From Clostridia bacterium (lineage in GTDB: Bacteria > Bacillota > Clostridia > Oscillospirales > CAG-272), in NCBI GenBank assembly GCA_017472285.1, contig JAFUQQ010000050.1:1-64000 (forward strand): 64,000 nucleotides of DNA, written 5' to 3'. A program made the translations under genes and the position numbers. Positions within the stretch are counted from its first letter, which is position 1. Each line of letters begins with the position of its first letter. Shown in pieces: positions 8,542 to 17,019 of the stretch. The notes under the pieces were generated by a model. The model saw only the letters and a list, made by a program, of their open reading frames with translations. It made no database searches and was not told the origin of the DNA.

Positions 8542-8570
8542 TTGAAATTATATGAAATTTGTGATATAAT
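8542..8570 (+). promoter_or_regulatory. Promoter of the FKBP lipoprotein gene
   Basis: TTGAAA (8542-8547), 17 bp, TATAAT (8565-8570), with TGA before the -10. Confidence 0.8.
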
Positions 8571-8653
8571 ATATCGGTAAACTTAAAAAAATAAATAAAT
8601 TTCAAAAAACGGCAGAGGATTTTCCCATTTGCCGTCAAGAAAGGAAAACAACG

Positions 8654-10048
8654 ATGAAAAAATTACTTTGTCTTGCGCTTTCTCTTCTGATGTGTGCCGC
8701 TATCTTCACAGGTTGCGGAAAATTTGATATGGAAAACGCAGATCTTTCCGCTTACGTGGAACTTTCCGATATTTCCGAATTTTCTTATGCGGATATGTGC
8801 GCGGCTTATGAAGCTTACCGCGAAACTCTTTCCGTGGACCTCGCATCCTGCTCTCTCACCACAGGTTATACCATTGATTTCTTCGTAACGGCACAGCTCG
8901 ACGGCGAAACAATCGATGCTTGGACACATAATACCGACAGCGATATGGTCAAGGGCTATGACGTTTACCGCAATCCTTCCGATTTTGATTACGCGCTCTG
9001 CTATAACGTCGATCAGGCTGAACTCTCTTCCAACACGGCAAGAACCGTCAAGATCGGCGAAGACTTCTCCTTCACCATGGTCATCTCCGAAGATTATGAA
9101 GATGCTTCCCTCGCAGGCAAAACCGTAAAATTTACAGTCAACGTGAAAAAAGCGGTTCCCGCGGTATATCCTGATTCCTATATTGCAGATAAACTTGCTG
9201 CGTTCTATGCGGCAGTTTCCAAGAGCAAAGATACCGTTGAATTCGGTGACACGCTCACGATGGACTTCACAGGTACGATCGATGGCGCACTCTTTGACGG
9301 CGGCACAGTTAAGAGCTATGTGATCGTCGTTGGCGAAGGCGGTCTGATTCCCGGCTTTGAAGAACAGCTCGTCGGTCACAAATTGAATGAAAAATTCGAT
9401 ATCACCGTAACCTTCCCCGAAGATTATGAAGACGAAAATCTCGCGGGCAAGGAAGCTGTTTTCGCAATCAAGATCAAAGACATCTATAACGATACCGCTC
9501 TGATCACAGACAATACACCTTTCGCAGATATGTGGGAACTCAAATATGCATTCCGTGTGGAAAGCTACCTTGATTATGCGATGGTTGATTACGTTCAGGA
9601 TCAGTCCACTCTGATCGAATTGCCCGAAAAACTCGTCAAGAATTTTGAAAAGATCTTCAAATCTTACGTAAACCGTGCCGTTGCGGAAGAAGTTCTCTCT
9701 CTCGCAAGCAAGGGTTATTCTTACACCAAAAAAGAAGTCAAGGAAATGCTCTATCCCGACGGCAGTGATGTGACTTACGTTGAAGAAGGCGCAAAAAAAG
9801 CCGCTTACGACTACATGATCGCCGTTGCAATCCTCAGAGAATTGGATATGGAATACACCGAAAAGATGTATCAAAAAGATCTCAAACTCTTTGCGGAAGA
9901 ATATACTGAAATTTACGGCGAAACCTATACTCCCGAAAAGATGGAAGAACTTTACGGCGAAGAAGTCCTTCGTACATCCTTCATCACTCCTCTCGTAACG
10001 GAAGAACTGATCAAACGCATTTCCGATATGCCCGAAATCCCCGGCTAA
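8654..10048 (+). CDS. FKBP-type peptidyl-prolyl isomerase lipoprotein, trigger-factor-like
   Basis: A 464-aa secreted lipoprotein: signal peptide MKKLLCLALSLLMCAAIFTGC with lipobox Cys21. A first FKBP-like unit (about 60-170) looks degenerate. A second (about 194-282) has the normal layout: GDTLTMDFTGTIDG, then GLIPGFEEQLVGHKLNEK and ITVTFPEDY. The rest (about 285-460) is helical and resembles the trigger factor C-terminal chaperone arm. It probably folds exported proteins outside the membrane. It has its own promoter and terminator. The N-terminal ribosome-binding domain of true trigger factor is absent, replaced by the lipoprotein signal. Confidence 0.85.
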   Translation: MKKLLCLALSLLMCAAIFTGCGKFDMENADLSAYVELSDISEFSYADMCAAYEAYRETLSVDLASCSLTTGYTIDFFVTAQLDGETIDAWTHNTDSDMVKGYDVYRNPSDFDYALCYNVDQAELSSNTARTVKIGEDFSFTMVISEDYEDASLAGKTVKFTVNVKKAVPAVYPDSYIADKLAAFYAAVSKSKDTVEFGDTLTMDFTGTIDGALFDGGTVKSYVIVVGEGGLIPGFEEQLVGHKLNEKFDITVTFPEDYEDENLAGKEAVFAIKIKDIYNDTALITDNTPFADMWELKYAFRVESYLDYAMVDYVQDQSTLIELPEKLVKNFEKIFKSYVNRAVAEEVLSLASKGYSYTKKEVKEMLYPDGSDVTYVEEGAKKAAYDYMIAVAILRELDMEYTEKMYQKDLKLFAEEYTEIYGETYTPEKMEELYGEEVLRTSFITPLVTEELIKRISDMPEIPG

Positions 10049-10062
10049 TCCATAACGCTATC

Positions 10063-10097
10063 AAAACAGGCGCATCATTTTTTGATGTGTCTGTTTT
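10063..10097 (+). terminator. Terminator after the FKBP lipoprotein gene
   Basis: AAAACAGGCGCATCA (10063-10077) pairs over 15 bp (two G-U) with 10083-10097 around a T5 loop. Followed by CGCTTTTTC. Confidence 0.7.
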
Positions 10098-10175
10098 CGC
10101 TTTTTCTTTGCAAAAAGAAAAAGCTCGCAAAAAGAAATGCTCTGTGTTGCCTCTGTCTTTGCTGAGGCAACATTA
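10098..10175 (+). repeat. R3 repeat copy (AAAGAAAAAGCTCGCAAAAAG type)
   Basis: CTTTTTCTTTGCAAAAAGAA followed by AAGCTCGCAAAAAGAAATGC and TCTGTGTTGCCTCT. The same block recurs at 24279-24350 and, more diverged, at 29820-29890 and 44080-44180. Non-coding. The rest of this gap up to lon (10176-10395) shows only the lon promoter. Confidence 0.6.
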
Positions 10176-10288
10176 TGAGGTATTGTAAGAACAGGTGTCT
10201 TCGGCTGTTCGTTTTTTACGGCAGAGCATATTATATTGGTAAAAAGTTGATTATTTTTGATAAAAGTATGGAAAATGGAAATGATTTG

Positions 10289-10297
10289 TGATATAAT
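10289..10297 (+). promoter_or_regulatory. lon extended -10 promoter
   Basis: TGATATAAT (10289-10297). The matching -35 (TGGAAA, 10269-10274, 17 bp) is poor, so the TGN extension probably carries the recognition. No CtsR/HrcA-type operator was noticed. Confidence 0.55.
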
Positions 10298-10395
10298 ATT
10301 AAAATAAGGGTTTTTATAACTTGAATAATTACGGTTTTGCGGTTTTATACCGCAAAGCAGGATCATATAGCGAAAGGATACAAAATAAAGACACA

Positions 10396-12744
10396 ATGGC
10401 TATCAATGAATCGATTAAAAAACTGACGCTTCCTTGCGCGGTCATGCGTAATCTCGTTGCGTTTCCGGGTGTTCCGCTGACGGTTGACATGGACAAAGGT
10501 CCCGCGAAACGTATTTTTGAAAATGCAATCAAAGAAAATTCCCCCGTTTTCATCGTTTGTCAGAAAGATCCGATGGAAAATATCTCTGACGTAGGCGGCG
10601 TATATCCTGTCGGTGTTACGGCAAGGATCAAACAGATGATTAAGACACAGAGCGGTGTATTCCGTGTCGTGATCGAACCGATCTCCCGCGCGGTCATTTC
10701 GAATTTTACGGATGATAAGCTGAATATGGCGGAGGTCATGGAAAAAACGGTAATGGAAACGGAAACAGAGGTTCGTTCTCGTGCGATTCTCCGCGAGATC
10801 AAGGATATCATCCGCACGATCGTTAAGCTCGAACCGAAATTCTCCAAAGATTTTCTGATGCTGATGGATTCCCTCTCCGATCTAAATCAGGCTTGTGATT
10901 TCGCGGCGGCAAACCTTCTCATTTATACGGAAGACAAACAATCGGTTTTGGAAGAATTCGTTCCGACGGAACGCGGTGTGAAGCTGATTAATCTTCTGAA
11001 TGCGGAGCAAGCCGTCCTTCAGGAACGTATGCATATCAAGCGCGAAGTGGATGAACGCATGAAAAAGAATCAGAGAGATTATTATCTGCGCGAACAGCTC
11101 AAACTCATTCATGAAGAGCTTGGTGCGGATGATGATGAATACGATGATGACGATCTGCGGGAATATGCGGAACGTTTGGAAAAAGGAAATTATCCCGAAA
11201 ATGTGAAACAGTCACTCACCAAAGAGATCAAACGCTTGTCGCGTATTCCGTTCGGTTCTGCGGAAAATACCGTGCTTCGCAATTATATTGAAGTTTGTCT
11301 GGAGATTCCGTATCTGAGCCAAACAGAAGAAAGATTGGATATTGCTACGGTACAGAAAATTCTTGACGACGATCATGAGGGTCTGACCAAAGTAAAAGAA
11401 AGAATTATTGAATATCTGGCGGCATTGAAACTGAGTCCCGACCTTCGCGGACAGATCATCTGTCTTGTCGGCCCTCCCGGAACGGGTAAGACCTCGATCG
11501 CATCTTCGATCGCAAGAGCGACCAACCGTAAATTCGTTCGTGTTTCTCTCGGCGGTGTACATGATGAATCGGAAATCAGGGGACACAGAAAAACGTATAT
11601 CGGCGCGATGCCCGGCAGAATCGTCAATGCCCTGATCGAAGCAAAAGCGAATAATCCTTTGATTTTGTTTGATGAAATCGATAAGATGGCGCATGATATG
11701 CGCGGCGATCCCGCTTCGGCAATGCTGGAAGTGCTTGACCGCGAACAGAATAAGACGTTCCGCGATAATTTCGTGGAGCTTCCGATCGATCTTTCGGGTT
11801 GTATGTTCATCACGACAGCAAACAGCTTGGATACGATCCAGAGACCTCTCCTCGACCGTATGGAGATCATTGAGCTTCATACGTATACACGCCCCGAAAA
11901 ATTTGATATCGCACGCAGACATCTGATTCCCAAACAAATGAAAAAACATGGACTTCTTGCCCGTATGTTCCGTATGGAAGATGCAGCGGTCTATGAACTC
12001 ATCGATTGTTATACAAGGGAAGCGGGTGTCAGAAGCCTCGAGCGTTGCATTGAAAAATGCTGTCGTAAAGCTGCAAAACAGATCGCTTGCGAAGAAAAGA
12101 AAAGTGTGCGTATCACGTTGAAGAATCTTGCAGATTACGTCGGCAGTCAGAAACTCGTGAAAGAGAAGATTTCCGATGTGAATGAAGTGGGCATCGTCAA
12201 CGGTATGGCGTGGACGGAGCTTGGCGGCGATCTTCTTCAGATCGAAGCGATGGCACTTCCCGGCACGGGCAAGCTGGAGCTAACGGGTTCTCTCGGCGAC
12301 GTGATGAAAGAATCCGCAAAAGCGGCAATCAGCTACATAAGAAGCAAAGCGGACGTACTTGGTATTGACGCGGATTTCTATAAAAATAAGGATATTCATA
12401 TTCACGTTCCGGAGGGTGCAGTGCCCAAGGACGGTCCTTCTGCGGGTGTCACGATGGTCAGCGCGCTCGTGAGTGAACTCACGGGGATTCCCGCAAGAGC
12501 GGATGTGGCTATGACGGGTGAGATTTCGCTTCACGGTAAAGTCATGGCGATCGGCGGTCTTCGCGAAAAGACGATGGCGGCATATCTTGCGGGTGTTCGC
12601 ACCATTCTGATTCCGAAAGATAACGAAAAAGATATCGAATCGCTTGCGGATGAGGTAAAAGAAAACGTACAGATCATTCCCGTTTCAAGAGCGGAAGAAG
12701 TTCTTGCCGTTATCCTTGAAAAAAATCCTTTTGAGAGGGTATAA
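10396..12744 (+). CDS. lon: ATP-dependent protease Lon
   Basis: A 782-aa LonA protease in the classical order: N-terminal substrate domain (about 1-200), coiled coil with acidic GADDDEYDDDD insert (about 240), AAA+ module with Walker A GPPGTGKTS (about 359-367) and Walker B LILFDEIDK, and the Ser-Lys protease domain. The dyad is S682 (PKDGPSAG) and K725 (GGLREKTMAA). The frame is open to 10321, but family alignment favours ATG 10396. Its Shine-Dalgarno (AAAGGA, 10374) is rather far, so the start is not certain. engB follows 3 bp later, the same pairing as lonA-ysxC in Bacillus. Confidence 0.95.
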   Translation: MAINESIKKLTLPCAVMRNLVAFPGVPLTVDMDKGPAKRIFENAIKENSPVFIVCQKDPMENISDVGGVYPVGVTARIKQMIKTQSGVFRVVIEPISRAVISNFTDDKLNMAEVMEKTVMETETEVRSRAILREIKDIIRTIVKLEPKFSKDFLMLMDSLSDLNQACDFAAANLLIYTEDKQSVLEEFVPTERGVKLINLLNAEQAVLQERMHIKREVDERMKKNQRDYYLREQLKLIHEELGADDDEYDDDDLREYAERLEKGNYPENVKQSLTKEIKRLSRIPFGSAENTVLRNYIEVCLEIPYLSQTEERLDIATVQKILDDDHEGLTKVKERIIEYLAALKLSPDLRGQIICLVGPPGTGKTSIASSIARATNRKFVRVSLGGVHDESEIRGHRKTYIGAMPGRIVNALIEAKANNPLILFDEIDKMAHDMRGDPASAMLEVLDREQNKTFRDNFVELPIDLSGCMFITTANSLDTIQRPLLDRMEIIELHTYTRPEKFDIARRHLIPKQMKKHGLLARMFRMEDAAVYELIDCYTREAGVRSLERCIEKCCRKAAKQIACEEKKSVRITLKNLADYVGSQKLVKEKISDVNEVGIVNGMAWTELGGDLLQIEAMALPGTGKLELTGSLGDVMKESAKAAISYIRSKADVLGIDADFYKNKDIHIHVPEGAVPKDGPSAGVTMVSALVSELTGIPARADVAMTGEISLHGKVMAIGGLREKTMAAYLAGVRTILIPKDNEKDIESLADEVKENVQIIPVSRAEEVLAVILEKNPFERV

Positions 12745-12747
12745 TTT

Positions 12748-13347
12748 ATGTTGAATACACAGAATGTTGTTTTGAAAATGACCGCGGGCAGAAAAGATCA
12801 ATTTCCGCGCGACGGTAAAGTACAGATCGCTCTTTCGGGACGTTCCAACGTCGGCAAAAGTTCGCTGATCAATACCGTTCTCGGCAGAAAAAGTTTTGCC
12901 AGAACGAGCGCGCAGCCGGGTAAGACGATCACCATCAATTTTTATGAGGTGGATAAGAAATTGTATCTTGTTGACCTTCCCGGTTACGGTTACGCGCGCA
13001 GAAGCGCAGACAGCCGACGTGTCTGGGCAAGTCTGACCAACGATTACTTGGAAGCGGGGACGATGCAGATGATCTTCCAGCTCATCGATCTCAAGGTCGG
13101 ACCGACGGAAGACGATTATATGATGATCGAATGGCTCAATGCCAATAAAGTACCTTACGTCGTGGTTGCGACAAAATCCGATAAACTCAACGTAACAACA
13201 AGAAAAGCGAATTACGAAGCCCTCGTGAACCATCCGCTTTTCAATCCGCCGTATACGGATGCGCCCGTACCCGTGATCCTGTTCTCCTCACAGACGGGTG
13301 TCGGCAGAAATGACTTACTTACGATTCTTTCCGAGACTTTGAAATAA
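12748..13347 (+). CDS. engB: Ribosome biogenesis GTPase EngB/YsxC
   Basis: A 199-aa single-domain GTPase for 50S subunit assembly. Walker A GRSNVGKSS at 31-39, switch region RTSAQPGKT with the G2 Thr, G3 DLPGYGYA at about 75-82, and G4 TKSD near 145. The length is normal. The ATG comes 3 bp after the lon stop; GAGAGGG inside the end of lon serves as Shine-Dalgarno. The lon-engB order is a conserved Firmicute arrangement. Confidence 0.95.
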   Translation: MLNTQNVVLKMTAGRKDQFPRDGKVQIALSGRSNVGKSSLINTVLGRKSFARTSAQPGKTITINFYEVDKKLYLVDLPGYGYARRSADSRRVWASLTNDYLEAGTMQMIFQLIDLKVGPTEDDYMMIEWLNANKVPYVVVATKSDKLNVTTRKANYEALVNHPLFNPPYTDAPVPVILFSSQTGVGRNDLLTILSETLK

Positions 13348-13367
13348 ATAGGAAGGAAGATTGATCC

Positions 13368-14057
13368 ATGTTCAATTTTAATTTTTCGACAGATTGGCTG
13401 ATCTCGATTCTGCTCACCATTCCGGGTGTATTGCTTGCACTTTCCGTGCATGAATGTGCGCACGGCTGGATGTCTTATAAGCTCGGTGACCCGACGGCGC
13501 GCAATTTCGGCAGACTCACACTCAATCCCATCAAACATATCGACCCCATCGGTCTTATCTGCATGATTTTTTTTCATTTCGGTTGGGCAAAGCCTGTTCC
13601 CGTCAATGCGAGATATTATAAAAAACCGAGAAGGGATATGGCACTCGTTGCCGCGGCGGGACCGATCTCCAATCTCCTGATGTGTCTTGTCAGCGTTGTC
13701 ATCACGCATCTTTCGGCGTTCCTCTTTTATACGTTTGCAACTTCGCCGACGGAGGCTGTTTTGAATATTTATTCTCTTTGGATGATCTTTCTGACCAATT
13801 TCACGCTGCTCAACGCAAGTCTTGCCGTTTTCAACCTGATTCCGATCCCGCCGCTCGACGGTTCCCGTATCGCATTCATTTTCCTGCCGCCGAAATTCTA
13901 TTTCGGCATCATGCGTTACGAGCGTTATATTCAGATCGCCATGTTTGTGCTTCTTTATCTCGGCGCATTCGATCGTATTCTCTCGTTTTTTGTTGACGGT
14001 ATCGTAAACGGCTTGTATGCACTCATACAGTTGATTCCGATCTTTCAATTTTATTAA
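13368..14057 (+). CDS. Site-2 protease family (M50) membrane metalloprotease
   Basis: A 229-aa multi-pass membrane protein. The zinc site HECAH is at 28-32 in the first membrane segment, followed by GRLTLNPIKHIDPIG. The third-ligand motif (NLIPIPPLDGSR) lies in a later segment, the layout of the small YwhC-type group of S2P-like proteases that have no PDZ domain. Substrate unknown. It is in the run between engB and scpA (gaps 20 and 13 bp), where M50 genes are often found in Clostridia. Confidence 0.9.
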   Translation: MFNFNFSTDWLISILLTIPGVLLALSVHECAHGWMSYKLGDPTARNFGRLTLNPIKHIDPIGLICMIFFHFGWAKPVPVNARYYKKPRRDMALVAAAGPISNLLMCLVSVVITHLSAFLFYTFATSPTEAVLNIYSLWMIFLTNFTLLNASLAVFNLIPIPPLDGSRIAFIFLPPKFYFGIMRYERYIQIAMFVLLYLGAFDRILSFFVDGIVNGLYALIQLIPIFQFY

Positions 14058-14070
14058 ATCGGAGGCTTAT

Positions 14071-14829
14071 TTGGAACAACTCGTTTTTAAAATGGAAGTA
14101 TATGAAGGTCCGCTCGATCTTCTGCTCTCGCTGATCGCCAAACACAAAATGGATATCAAGGATATCCAGATCGCGCTGATTTTTGATCAGTATATGGAAT
14201 ACGTGGAAACGGCGCAACGCATGGATATGGAGCTTGCGGGCGAATTTATCACGATGGCATCCGAATTGATGCTGATTAAAAGCAAGATGCTTCTTCCCAA
14301 GCAGGAGGAAGACCCCAGAAAAGAACTCGTCCGCGTGCTGATGGAATACAAAACCGCCAAAGATGCGGCAAAATGGCTTTCCGATCAGGAAAAAAATTAT
14401 GCGGGCAGATTTGAAAAAGATATGGACGAGATCAAACCTGATAAAAACGTCCTGACGGAAATGGACGTTCACATTCTTTCCAAAGCATTGGAACGCTTGC
14501 TTCTCCGCATGGCGGAACGGCATGAGGAAGAACAGATCAAACCGATCGATAATATCAATCCGATCATCAAAAGACCGATCGTGCCCGTTTCGGAAAAGAT
14601 CGGCGCCGTTCTCCGTTTCATGCACAGGAGAGGAACGGCGCATTTTGAGGATCTTTTTGAAGAAGCGCAGAGCCGTTCGGAGATCATCGCGATCTTTTAT
14701 GCGACGCTCGAATTGCTCAAGGACGGTAAGCTTTCCATGATGAAAGCCGTCGGTGATATCACAAACTCCAATATCATTCTGGAATTTAACGGAGATATAC
14801 AGAGTGATGAAGTCGATTCCGTTATATAA
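14071..14829 (+). CDS. scpA: Segregation and condensation protein A
   Basis: A 252-aa kleisin of the SMC-ScpAB condensin. The N-terminal SMC-head-binding region contains YEGPLDLLLSLIAKHKMDI; the C-terminal winged helix contains GTAHFEDLFEEAQSRSEIIAIFYATLELLKDG. The start is TTG 14071: GGAGG stands 5 nt upstream, and the next ATG (14092) has no such signal. scpB follows after 54 bp. Confidence 0.95.
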   Translation: MEQLVFKMEVYEGPLDLLLSLIAKHKMDIKDIQIALIFDQYMEYVETAQRMDMELAGEFITMASELMLIKSKMLLPKQEEDPRKELVRVLMEYKTAKDAAKWLSDQEKNYAGRFEKDMDEIKPDKNVLTEMDVHILSKALERLLLRMAERHEEEQIKPIDNINPIIKRPIVPVSEKIGAVLRFMHRRGTAHFEDLFEEAQSRSEIIAIFYATLELLKDGKLSMMKAVGDITNSNIILEFNGDIQSDEVDSVI

Positions 14830-14883
14830 ACATACTTTATGATAAATGTCTATCAAAAAAATCTATAAGAAAGGAAACGCAGT

Positions 14884-15435
14884 ATGGATGAGGAAAAAAT
14901 CATAACGCCCGAAGAAGCCAAGCGTATCATGGAAGCCGTGCTATTTGCCTCGGGACAGCCGCTCACGTTTGCGAAGCTCTCCGAAGTGATCGGTATCAGC
15001 GAAAAAGAAGTGCGCGCGATCATCAAAGAATATGCTTCGGAATATGAATCCTGCGGGCTGCCGCGCGGTATTCAGCTTTTACAGCTCGGTAACGCTTGTC
15101 AGCTTGTGACAAAAGAAGTGTTTGCGCCTTATATCAAGTCGGCACTCGGCGTGAAGGACGGCGGCAATCTTTCCAAAGCATCGTTGGAAACGCTTGCAAT
15201 CGTGGCATATAATCAACCCGTGACACGTACCTATATCGAACAGGTACGCGGTGTGGACAGTTCTTATTCCGTCAGTGTTCTTCTCGATCGCGGATTGATC
15301 GAAGAAAAAGGAAGAATGGACGTTCCGGGCAGACCCCGTCTTTACGGCACGACAGAGGTCTTTTTAAGAGTATTCGGACTTTCGGATATTTCGGAATTGC
15401 CTCCTCTCGCGCTTGCGGGCGGTGACAGCACATGA
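14884..15435 (+). CDS. scpB: Segregation and condensation protein B
   Basis: A 183-aa ScpB with two tandem winged-helix domains: ILFASGQPL-type start (here VLFASGQPLTFAKLSEVIG) and the second domain with LSKASLETLAIVAYNQPVTRTYIEQVRGVDS and LIEEKGRMDVPGRPRLYGTTE, a strong family signature. It binds the ScpA kleisin as a dimer. AAAGGAAA precedes the ATG. It overlaps the next gene by ATGA. Confidence 0.95.
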   Translation: MDEEKIITPEEAKRIMEAVLFASGQPLTFAKLSEVIGISEKEVRAIIKEYASEYESCGLPRGIQLLQLGNACQLVTKEVFAPYIKSALGVKDGGNLSKASLETLAIVAYNQPVTRTYIEQVRGVDSSYSVSVLLDRGLIEEKGRMDVPGRPRLYGTTEVFLRVFGLSDISELPPLALAGGDST

Positions 15436-16256
15436 CAGGACTCTGGATATTGCTTGGAATCTTTCTTTTCTTTTTCATTCTCTTTGCCGTACCGATTCAC
15501 GTCATCGTCGGACTTTCCGATGAAGTCAGCGCGGCACTCAGGATCCTTTGCTTCAAAATCAAGCTTTTTCCGCGTCCGAAACGACCGAAAAAGAAACCGA
15601 AGCCACCGAAAGATCCGAAAAAACACGCGCAGAAATTAGCAAAGAAAAAAGCGAAAAAAGAAAGAAAAGATCTCGAAAAAGCAGAGAAAAAAGCCGCTAA
15701 AAAAGCGGAAAAGAAAGCAAAAAAAGCCGCAGAACCAAAGAAAAAACGCGATATCGTCGGTCTTGTCAAACTGCTCCTCAAGGTCATCGGCGCATTTCTG
15801 CGTTCATTCCCGAAGCATTTCAGGATTCGTATTCATGATTATGAGATCACCGTTGCTTCCGATGATGCGGCAAAGACAGCCGTGATGTATGGCGCGGTCT
15901 ACGCGCTTTCACAAAAACTTTTCAACGATCTCAAACGTTGGAAAAATTTCAAGATCAAAAGAAACGCCTCCCTTCGCATCGATACGGATTTTCTTGCGGA
16001 AAAGACAAGAGCAAACGTAAAGATCGAATTTATTCTTTCGATCGGCGGTGTGCTTGCGATGGTACTCGCGGCAGGTGTCGGTTTTGTCAAAGGTGCCATG
16101 GAAAACAAGACCCGCAGAAAAGAACTCGGTCTTGACGAACCGAAAGAGAAAAAAGGCGATTCCGCAGAAAACAAAGCGGATAAGAGTAACAAACCCGAGG
16201 ATACACAAAAAAACGCCGAAAAAAAGTCGGTAAAAAATAAAAATCAGAACGGCTGA
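15432..16256 (+). CDS. DUF2953 domain membrane-associated protein
   Basis: A 274-aa protein with an N-terminal membrane segment (about 4-24), a very Lys/Ala-rich charged stretch (about 45-105), a globular part containing the DUF2953 pattern (IHDYEITVASDDAAKTAVMYG) and a second hydrophobic segment (about 205-225), then a charged tail. In spore-forming Firmicutes the family sits between scpAB and ytfJ, as here, and is linked to sporulation by position only. It overlaps scpB by 4 bp, so it is translationally coupled. Confidence 0.8.
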   Translation: MTGLWILLGIFLFFFILFAVPIHVIVGLSDEVSAALRILCFKIKLFPRPKRPKKKPKPPKDPKKHAQKLAKKKAKKERKDLEKAEKKAAKKAEKKAKKAAEPKKKRDIVGLVKLLLKVIGAFLRSFPKHFRIRIHDYEITVASDDAAKTAVMYGAVYALSQKLFNDLKRWKNFKIKRNASLRIDTDFLAEKTRANVKIEFILSIGGVLAMVLAAGVGFVKGAMENKTRRKELGLDEPKEKKGDSAENKADKSNKPEDTQKNAEKKSVKNKNQNG

Positions 16257-16276
16257 TGCCGGAAAGGAATACAGTT

Positions 16277-16774
16277 ATGGATAATCAGAAAAACACACAG
16301 AAAAGTAGCAAACTCAATGAGCTGGTAGATACCGCGCTCGAAAGTCTTCACGGCCTTGTGGACGGCAACACCGTTCTCGGCGACCCCATCACAACACCTT
16401 CGGGCACAACGGTTATTCCCGTTTCCAAGGTATCCATCGGTATCGCGGGCGGCGGTAACGATTTCTCCAAAAAGACCGAACAGGACGGCAAAGTGAATTT
16501 CAGCGGCGGCGGTGGTACGGGTCTTTCTCTCATTCCGCTCGCCTTCCTCGTGATCTCCGCGGACGGTTCCGTTGAACTTCTCAACATTGCAAATCCCACG
16601 GGCAAAGCCCCCAAGCCTTCCGTTGATCTTGGTTCCGCGATCGAAACCATTATTGACAAAGCCCCCGAAGCGATCACAAAGATCAAAGATGCTGTTGCGG
16701 CGAAAAAGAAGAAAACCCCCGTTGAACAGGATCTGGATATCGTGACCAACGAAGACGCGGAAGCAGAAGCTTAA
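16277..16774 (+). CDS. ytfJ: GerW/YtfJ-family sporulation protein
   Basis: A 165-aa protein with the YtfJ core: NTVLGDPITTPSGTTVIPVSKVSIGIAGGG near 30-60 and a Gly-rich FSGGGGTGLSLIPLAFLVI. Bacillus subtilis YtfJ/GerW is needed for spore germination. This is one of the few hints in the window that the lineage sporulates or descends from spore formers. The start is ATG 16277 with AAGGAA upstream; the open frame runs back to 16256, overlapping the DUF2953 stop. It is the last gene before a MITE-like insertion. Confidence 0.9.
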   Translation: MDNQKNTQKSSKLNELVDTALESLHGLVDGNTVLGDPITTPSGTTVIPVSKVSIGIAGGGNDFSKKTEQDGKVNFSGGGGTGLSLIPLAFLVISADGSVELLNIANPTGKAPKPSVDLGSAIETIIDKAPEAITKIKDAVAAKKKKTPVEQDLDIVTNEDAEAEA

Positions 16775-16780
16775 AAATAC

Positions 16781-16969
16781 GGCATAGAATCAATGTCATT
16801 TAGTTAAGAGAGAAAGCGTTTCGCCCGAGATCCTTCGGCGCAGGCTCACGATGTCATTCTGGAGTGTACAGACGTTCAAAAACGGATGTACACGAAGAGA
16901 ATCCCGTGCGTCTGCGCCTCGAGGATGACGCGGGCGGATAGCTTATCTTAATGACATTGGGCATAGAAT
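16781..16969. mobile_element. MITE-like element with 18-bp TIRs and 10-bp target duplication
   Basis: The element spans 16791-16959 (169 bp). Left end CAATGTCATTTAGTTAAG; the right end reads CAATGTCATTAAGATAAG on the other strand, 16 of 18 identical. Both sides carry the exact 10-bp direct repeat GGCATAGAAT (16781-16790, 16960-16969). The interior has a second imperfect inverted repeat (CGCCCGAGATCCTTCGGCGC against the complement of GCGCCTCGAGGATGACGCG). There is no coding capacity. It splits ytfJ from dacF. The ends resemble those of the 50664-50902 element. Confidence 0.85.
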
Positions 16970-17019
16970 ATCTGCCTTTATCATATGATGGATTATTACA
17001 GATAAAGGCAGGGATTCTT

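Noticed and set aside
8663..9874. 403-codon minus-strand frame opposite the FKBP lipoprotein gene
   Set aside because: Antisense shadow; His/Phe/Cys-rich composition and no ribosome site.
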